The notes below the pieces were generated by a model. It made no database searches and had not been told where the DNA came from. It saw only the letters and a list, made by a program, of their open reading frames with translations. Both the position numbers and the translations under genes were made by a program. This document shows, in pieces, positions 36,466 to 43,737 of a DNA stretch of 43,737 bases (position 1 is its first letter; each line of letters opens with the position of its first letter). The stretch covers positions 1 through 43,737 of the forward strand of contig NZ_NFKJ01000018.1 of assembly GCF_002160325.1 (NCBI RefSeq), in the 5' to 3' direction. Source of the DNA: Lachnoclostridium sp. An181. Lineage in GTDB: Bacteria > Bacillota > Clostridia > Lachnospirales > Lachnospiraceae.

Positions 36466-36852
36466 ATGAAAAGTTTAAAAAAATCTACAGTTGCTCTGTT
36501 AGCGATTTTACTTATGACGGTATTTTTTGCAATTCCGGTGTGCGCGACATCAGGCAAGGCCGCCGGTGATACTTCTTCAAAGACGGAGAATGTAAGTGTG
36601 GAAACACAGGAAAAAGATGACACTGATGCAACGGGATCGAAAGCCATGGCAGTTGGTCTGGCCATAGGACTGGCAGCTGCAGGAGGCGCCATCGGTATGG
36701 GGATCGTTGGAGGAAAGACCGCGGATGGAATTTCCAGACAGCCGGATATGGAGAGCAAGATCCGTACAACCTTAATGCTGTCACTTGTATTTATTGAAAC
36801 GGCGATCATTTACGCGTTGCTTGTTGTAATTCTTGTCATTTTTGTTTTGTAA
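36466..36852 (+). CDS. atpE: ATP synthase F0 subunit c, with N-terminal extension
   Basis: A 128-residue c-ring subunit, versus a usual 70-90. Residues 1-27 look like a signal peptide (KSLKKS, hydrophobic core, PVCA-T). Residues about 28-62 are a hydrophilic Ser/Thr/Asp-rich linker, followed by two helices: one with GLAAAGGAIGMGIVGGKTADG and the RQP loop, the other with Glu111 in VFIETAIIY, the ion-binding carboxylate. The Na+-specific Gln in helix 1 of Ilyobacter-type c subunits is Met78 here and the Pro is replaced, while the Thr after Glu is kept, so the ion is uncertain and H+ seems likelier. ATG 36466 is chosen over GTG 36454 because AGGGTGG precedes it. Confidence 0.88.
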   Translation: MKSLKKSTVALLAILLMTVFFAIPVCATSGKAAGDTSSKTENVSVETQEKDDTDATGSKAMAVGLAIGLAAAGGAIGMGIVGGKTADGISRQPDMESKIRTTLMLSLVFIETAIIYALLVVILVIFVL

Positions 36853-36866
36853 AGGTGGGGATTGAT

Positions 36867-37367
36867 ATGAATATTCCATTAAATATCGATTGGCAGCAGA
36901 TCCTATTGCATCTTTTTAATTTCGCGATCCTGGCAGGCGGGCTGTATATTCTGCTTTATCGTCCGGTAAAGAATTTTATGAAAAAAAGGGAAGACTATTA
37001 CAACGATATGATGCAGGAGGCAGAAAACGCAAAGGAGGAAGCCGGAAGGCTGAAGGAAGAATACCAGGAAAAACTTACGCAGATGGATGTGGAATTTGAA
37101 AAGAAGAGGACAGAGGCCCAAAAGGATCTGGACAGGATGCGCCAGGAGCAGCTGGAGGAGATCAAAAAAGAGGCGGAGGAATTGATGGAAAAAGCAAAAG
37201 CTGCCTCGGAGCAGGAACACAAAAAGATGCTTTCAAAGGCATCTAAAGAACTTACCGAGATGGTAGTCTCCGCTGCTGAAAAAATCACATTAAAATCTCA
37301 GGGCGACCCATATGAACAGTTCCTGGATATTGCAGAAAGGGAGAGATTGGATGGAAAAGAGAAATGA
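36867..37367 (+). CDS. atpF: ATP synthase F0 subunit b
   Basis: A 166-residue stator subunit: one N-terminal membrane helix (about 8-27), then a long charged coiled coil with heptads (EEAGRLKEEYQEKL onward). ATG 36867 follows AGGTGGGG; the GTG 36855 lies in that site. The last 17 nt overlap the alpha-subunit gene. Confidence 0.93.
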   Translation: MNIPLNIDWQQILLHLFNFAILAGGLYILLYRPVKNFMKKREDYYNDMMQEAENAKEEAGRLKEEYQEKLTQMDVEFEKKRTEAQKDLDRMRQEQLEEIKKEAEELMEKAKAASEQEHKKMLSKASKELTEMVVSAAEKITLKSQGDPYEQFLDIAERERLDGKEK

Positions 37368-39114
37368 AAATACAGCAGTCATCCGAAGTAAGGAGGCCCC
37401 GGGAGTAGAAAACAAAAAGAGACTTTTGGAGTTTTTAAATAAGACCTATGAAAAAGAATTCACTCTTGAGTGGAAAGAGGACCATGGTCTGCAAGATGGG
37501 TTTATCCTTCAGGTTGGAACGGACATTTATGACTGGAGCATTGAGGGAAGAATGCGGCAGTTTAAAGAACGTCTGGAACAGCTAAATCCGGGAAACGGCG
37601 GAATCATCCCTCTTATCCGGGAAACCGTGCAAAACTGGATGCCAAAGGCCAGGCCTGAAGAGTTTGGCCAGGTCATTGCCGTGGGAGATGAGATCGCCAC
37701 AGTTTCCGGACTTGAGAATGCGGCGTATGGAGAGATCCTTTTATTTTCATCAGGGATCAAAGGAATGGCCCAGGAGCTTAGTCGAGATGAGATTGGATGT
37801 ATTTTATTTGGGGACGATGAAGAGATCATTGAAGGAAGCATTGTTCGCAGAACAGGGAAAATGGCAGGAATCCCCGTAGGGGAGGATTTCCTTGGCCGTG
37901 TGGTCAATGCCCTTGGTGAATCGATTGACGGAAAAGGAGACATACAGGCAAAGGAGTATCGGCCGATTGAAAGACCGGCTCCGGACATCATTGACCGTGA
38001 TCCGGTGGATACACCTCTGGAGACAGGGATTCTTTCCATTGATGCGATGTTTCCGATCGGAAGAGGGCAAAGGGAGCTTATCATTGGCGACAGACAGACA
38101 GGAAAAACAGCGATTGCGCTGGATACCATTCTGAATCAAAAGGGAAAAGATGTGATATGCATCTATGTGGCCATTGGACAGAAAGCCAGTTCTGTGGCAT
38201 CGCTGGTAGAGACATTGGAGAGGTTCGGAGCATTGGAATATTCCATCGTCGTCAGTGCTACGGCAAGTGACACGGCTACTTTGCAGTATATTGCCCCATA
38301 TGCCGGGTGTGCGATGGGGGAATACTTTATGAATCAAGGCAAAGATGTGCTGATCGTGTACGACGATCTGTCCAAACATGCAATCGCCTACCGGGCTTTG
38401 AGTCTTTTGCTGGAGCGCTCACCGGGGCGTGAGGCATATCCTGGAGATGTCTTTTATCTGCATTCAAGGCTGTTAGAGCGTTCTGCTCATCTTTCAAGAG
38501 AAAAAGGAGGGGGCAGCATGACTGCACTTCCGATTGTAGAAACGCAGAATGGGGATGTGTCCGCATATATCCCGACCAATATCATCTCCATCACGGACGG
38601 GCAGATTTTTCTGGAGAGTGAATTGTTTTTTGCAGGCCAGCGGCCAGCGGTCAACGTAGGGCTTTCTGTCTCACGTGTAGGCGGTGATGCGCAGACAAAG
38701 GCTATGAAAAAGGCAGCGGGAGCGATCCGCCTTGATCTGGCTCAGTACCGCGAAATGGAGATCTTCACACAGTTTTCCAGTGATCTTGACGATATCACAA
38801 GGCAGCAGCTTGCCTATGGGCAGGGACTGATGAGGCTTTTGAGGCAACCGCAGTACCATCCTTTAAAACAGTATGAGCAGGTGATTTTGCTTGTCGTTGC
38901 TCTCAACCATGTCATGCAGGATGTCCCTATTAGAAAAATCGATCAATTTCGAAAAGATCTGCTTTCTTATATGAGAAGCCGTATGAGCGAACTTTGTAAA
39001 AGGATCAAAGAGACAGGGGAACTGACCGAGGAGGATAGGAAAGCCATCATAGAAAGCGCACAGGCGTTTGTAAAAGTATCCGGTTTTGGCGCCCTGGGAA
39101 AGGATAACGGGTAA
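37351..39114 (+). CDS. atpA: ATP synthase F1 subunit alpha fused to a delta C-terminal domain
   Basis: A 587-residue protein, some 80 residues longer than usual alpha. Residues about 22-78 match the C-terminal domain of subunit delta/OSCP: ...LLEFLNKTYEK, then LQDGFILQVGTDIYDWSIEGR, corresponding to the delta GxxxxxGxxxxDxSxxGR pattern. The N-terminal helical domain of delta is missing. Residues about 85-587 are alpha: the beta-barrel domain (VIAVGDEIATVSGLENA), P-loop GDRQTGKT at 246-253 and the SVSRVGGDAQ segment with the catalytic Arg. No separate delta gene lies between b and alpha, where it belongs. ATG 37351 has AAGGGAGAG upstream and overlaps atpF. Delta normally ties b to the top of alpha3beta3, so the fusion may place that contact on all three alpha. 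Confidence 0.92.
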   Translation: MEKRNENTAVIRSKEAPGVENKKRLLEFLNKTYEKEFTLEWKEDHGLQDGFILQVGTDIYDWSIEGRMRQFKERLEQLNPGNGGIIPLIRETVQNWMPKARPEEFGQVIAVGDEIATVSGLENAAYGEILLFSSGIKGMAQELSRDEIGCILFGDDEEIIEGSIVRRTGKMAGIPVGEDFLGRVVNALGESIDGKGDIQAKEYRPIERPAPDIIDRDPVDTPLETGILSIDAMFPIGRGQRELIIGDRQTGKTAIALDTILNQKGKDVICIYVAIGQKASSVASLVETLERFGALEYSIVVSATASDTATLQYIAPYAGCAMGEYFMNQGKDVLIVYDDLSKHAIAYRALSLLLERSPGREAYPGDVFYLHSRLLERSAHLSREKGGGSMTALPIVETQNGDVSAYIPTNIISITDGQIFLESELFFAGQRPAVNVGLSVSRVGGDAQTKAMKKAAGAIRLDLAQYREMEIFTQFSSDLDDITRQQLAYGQGLMRLLRQPQYHPLKQYEQVILLVVALNHVMQDVPIRKIDQFRKDLLSYMRSRMSELCKRIKETGELTEEDRKAIIESAQAFVKVSGFGALGKDNG

Positions 39115-39119
39115 AGATT

Positions 39120-41449
<2,330 letters not shown>

Positions 41450-41863
41450 ATGAGTGAGTCATTCAATGTGCATATTCTGGCTGCCAACCATCCTTTTTAC
41501 GAAGGGGAATGCCAATCCCTGATACTGCCTACATTAAACGGCATGTACGGAGTGCGGGCACATCATCGCAATATGATAACAGCCATTGTTCCCGGCGAGC
41601 TGCAGTATCAGCTTCCTGGAGAAGAAAAGCAGGTGGCATCCGTTTCCGCAGGACTTGCTAAAATTGAAAACGGAGAGGTGCTGGTACTGGTGGATTCTGC
41701 AGAACGGCCGGAGGAGATTGATGTAAACAGGGCGAAAAGGCAGGCAGACGAGGCAAAAGAAGCGATTTTGCAAAAGAAAAGTATCCAGGAGTACCGGATA
41801 GCACAGGCATCTCTTGCCCGTGCGCTCAGCCGCCTGCGGGTGAAGAATAGGATTATCAAATAA
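41450..41863 (+). CDS. atpC: ATP synthase F1 subunit epsilon
   Basis: A 137-residue central-stalk subunit: N-terminal beta-barrel (FNVHILAANHPFYEGEC) and a C-terminal two-helix domain ending in ALSRLRVKNRI. Starts immediately after the atpD stop, so probably translationally coupled. Last gene of the operon. Confidence 0.93.
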   Translation: MSESFNVHILAANHPFYEGECQSLILPTLNGMYGVRAHHRNMITAIVPGELQYQLPGEEKQVASVSAGLAKIENGEVLVLVDSAERPEEIDVNRAKRQADEAKEAILQKKSIQEYRIAQASLARALSRLRVKNRIIK

Positions 41864-41972
41864 CTGCAGGGTTCGCATTGATAAAACAGTGAAAATTTGA
41901 AAACATTAGATTGTCACGTAACAATACTAGTATTAAAGGGAGATATAGAACTGTATAGGCGCTAGGAAGGGG

Positions 41973-42021
41973 GCGTTGCTCCATAGATGAGTAATTCATC
42001 TATGGAGCAACGCTCCTTTTT
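41973..42021 (+). terminator. Intrinsic terminator after the atp operon
   Basis: An 18-bp perfect stem (41973-41990 with 41996-42013), 5-nt loop GTAAT, then a T run. It lies 110 nt past atpC. Stem length is well above average, so it may also be a relic of a mobile element edge. Confidence 0.85.
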
Positions 42022-42079
42022 CGTGCCAAAAAACAGAAAACGGACCCCGAAGAGTCCGTAATCCGTGGTATAATTAATT

Positions 42080-43513
42080 ATGCTCAATAATTCAAAATAC
42101 CATAAAAATTATACCGAATTCGGCGAACCTTATTAACTGGTTTTGCCATTAAATTTGGAGGGTTTGGTTCCTGATGATGATTCTGTCCGTCTGCTGATCC
42201 ACGAATTGGGGGAATTAGATTACAGCTTGCTGTATCAGGCTTACTCTGCCAAAGGCAGAAATCCGGCAGTGGACCCAAAGACCATGTTCGAGATCCTGAC
42301 CTATGCATATTCCCAGAACATTTATTCATCCAGAAAGATTGAAACGGTATGTAAACGAGATATCAACTTTATGTAGCTGCTTGCCGGACAAAAAGCACCG
42401 GATCACAGCACCATTGCACGTTTCCGTACCGGATTTCTGGTAGATGCCTGCGAGGATCTTTTTTATCAGATGGTAAAGCGGCTGGAAAAAGCCGGCGAAT
42501 TGTCAAAGGAAACTGTTTTTATTGAAGGGACCAAACCGGAAGCATGCGCGAACAAATATACTTTTGTCTGGAAAAAATCTGTAGGGAAACGGAAAAGCCA
42601 GAATCAGAAATATCTGGAACTGTTTCAACGTTTTCTGGAACGCCAGACTATCTACAACTGGCATACGGCCAGTTTCCAGGGTCCGAACAATTATTGTAAG
42701 ACAGATCCGGACGCTACATTTATGCATATGAAGGATGACCATATGCGAAAGGCCCAGTTGAAACCAGGTTATAATGTACAGATTGCAGTAGACAGCGAAT
42801 ATATCGTAGCGGCGGAGATTTTTCAGGACCGGAATGATATATGGACACTGGTTCCGTTTTTAAAAGAAATGGAGAAAAAGCTGGAGTTCCGGTATCCCAG
42901 TATCACTGCGGATTCCGGATATGAAAGTGAAGAAGGATATACCTATTTACGAGAGCAGAAACAAAAGCCCTATATCAAACCCCAGACCTATGAGAGATGG
43001 AAAAAACGGAGTTTTAAAAAAGATATCAGTAAACGGGAAAACATGGGATATGATGAGGCAACAGATATCTATCTATACCTGTCATGCAGGAAAGAAACTG
43101 CATCCTCTTTTCATAAAGAAACAGAAAAGCCAAAGCGGATATGAATCGGAAGTCACCGTCTATGAATGTGAAGACTGCACCGGCTGTCCATATAAAGAAA
43201 AATGTACAAAAGCAAAGGAAAACAAACGGCTGTATATTTCTAAGAGCTTTTTGGAAAAGCGTCAGGAATCCTATGAAAATATCCTGAGCGGAAAAGGAAT
43301 CCAATACAGAATGAACCGCTCAATCCAGGTAAAGGAGCATTTGGAGTTCTGAAAAACGACTATGAATTCCAAAGATTTCTGTTTCGCGGGAAAACAAAAG
43401 TAAAACTGGAGATTCTTTTGCTCAGCATGGGGTATAATCTGAATAAACTACATGCGAAAATACAAAATGACCGAACGGAAAGTCATCTGTTTCAGATAAA
43501 AGAATCAGCTTAA
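42080..43513 (+). pseudogene. IS1182-type transposase, several lesions
   Basis: A DDE transposase broken in at least four ways. ATG 42080 reads MLNNSKYHKN; a TAA at 42134 (CAA expected) comes 18 codons later. The frame continues through VDPKTMFEILTYAYSQN to a TAG at 42374-42376 in place of Trp. It resumes with ...HSTIARFRTG, then FIEGTKPEACANKYTFVWKK, where the family has Asp, so the first catalytic acid is Glu here. A stretch after VWKKS is shorter than in relatives, suggesting an internal deletion. Near 43060-43085 the frame shifts; TGCPYKEKC follows in another frame; it shifts again near 43345 and ends with LLLSMGYNLNKLHAK to the TAA at 43511-43513. An extended -10 TGGTATAAT lies at 42066-42074. 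Confidence 0.85.
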
Positions 43514-43549
43514 CGAAGCCCATAAGGAGGTTCTTTATTAAAGTACGCC

Positions 43550-43597
43550 AAAAATCAGGAGAATATCCACAAGCGAAAGGATACTCTCCTGATTTTT
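43550..43597. terminator. Long hairpin after the broken transposase
   Basis: A 19-nt arm at 43550-43568 pairs with 43579-43597 with one mismatch; the arms begin with AAAAATCAGGAG, giving T runs on both strands, so it could stop transcription both ways. It may mark the element's end. Confidence 0.6.
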
Positions 43598-43674
43598 CTA
43601 TAAACAGAGCGAAGGTGCCGCTCAATCATGAACCGCTCCCCGTCAAGTAGACAGTGAAAAAAATATAAGTTTTT

Positions 43675-43706
43675 CTGCCAGTAGGCTTTACCTGCTGGCA
43701 GTTTTT
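43675..43706 (+). terminator. Intrinsic terminator near the window edge
   Basis: CTGCCAGTAGG-CTTTA-CCTGCTGGCAG, an 11-bp stem, then TTTTT. No complete gene lies between it and the broken transposase; what it belongs to is beyond what I can see. Confidence 0.7.
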
Positions 43707-43737
43707 ATGCTACATGTAAATAGCCTTTCATGCTTTT

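Overview
The window reads as chromosome of a Gram-positive, mucin-associated gut anaerobe of the Lachnospiraceae (Ruminococcus torques/gnavus or Mediterraneibacter-like). The basis is AT-rich Firmicutes-style promoters and strong AGGAGG ribosome binding sites, an era-yqzL-recO-glyQS housekeeping block, a pyruvate phosphate dikinase, and several very large surface proteins with SxKTG-type sorting signals. The species is inference; family-level placement is better supported.

Layout. 1-3600 is a scarred accessory region: a frameshifted ABC-transporter ATPase (minus strand), then an IS91-like element (1059-3542) carrying a tyrosine recombinase and a frameshifted Y2 transposase, bracketed by a 13-bp inverted repeat. 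3784-8714 holds a secreted transglutaminase/BspA-LRR surface protein and two lipoproteins (a solute-binding-like protein and a beta-rich protein). 8885-15187 is the housekeeping stretch: M16C peptidase, Era, a YqzL-like small protein, RecO and glycyl-tRNA synthetase. 15507-27378 is the most striking accessory locus: two giant cell-wall-anchored glycosidases in tandem, a GH110 alpha-1,3-galactosidase with an NPCBM/CBM51-type domain, and a GH95 alpha-1,2-fucosidase. Together they could strip the terminal alpha-1,3-galactose and the alpha-1,2-fucose of blood-group-B and H type mucin glycans. Both share a roughly 200-residue helical C-terminal module with the transglutaminase protein at 3784, so one anchor/stalk is used on three different enzymes.

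27472-29945 (minus) is a ferredoxin/flavodoxin-like protein and an ABC-class ATPase in one operon. 30215-32845 is pyruvate phosphate dikinase with a clear promoter and terminator. 33019-34067 is decayed DNA: an IS4-type transposase remnant and a frameshifted response-regulator receiver domain. 34232 encodes a wall-anchored SGNH hydrolase.

35623-41863 is an F-type ATP synthase operon, a-c-b-alpha-gamma-beta-epsilon. No free delta gene exists. Instead a piece matching the delta C-terminal domain is fused to the N-terminus of alpha, subunit c has a signal-peptide-like extension, and gamma has a long basic C-terminal tail. This is the most unusual biology I can support here. The operon follows a ~185-nt transcribed leader that ends in an intrinsic terminator upstream of atpB. 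The window closes with a multiply broken IS1182-type transposase and terminator hairpins.
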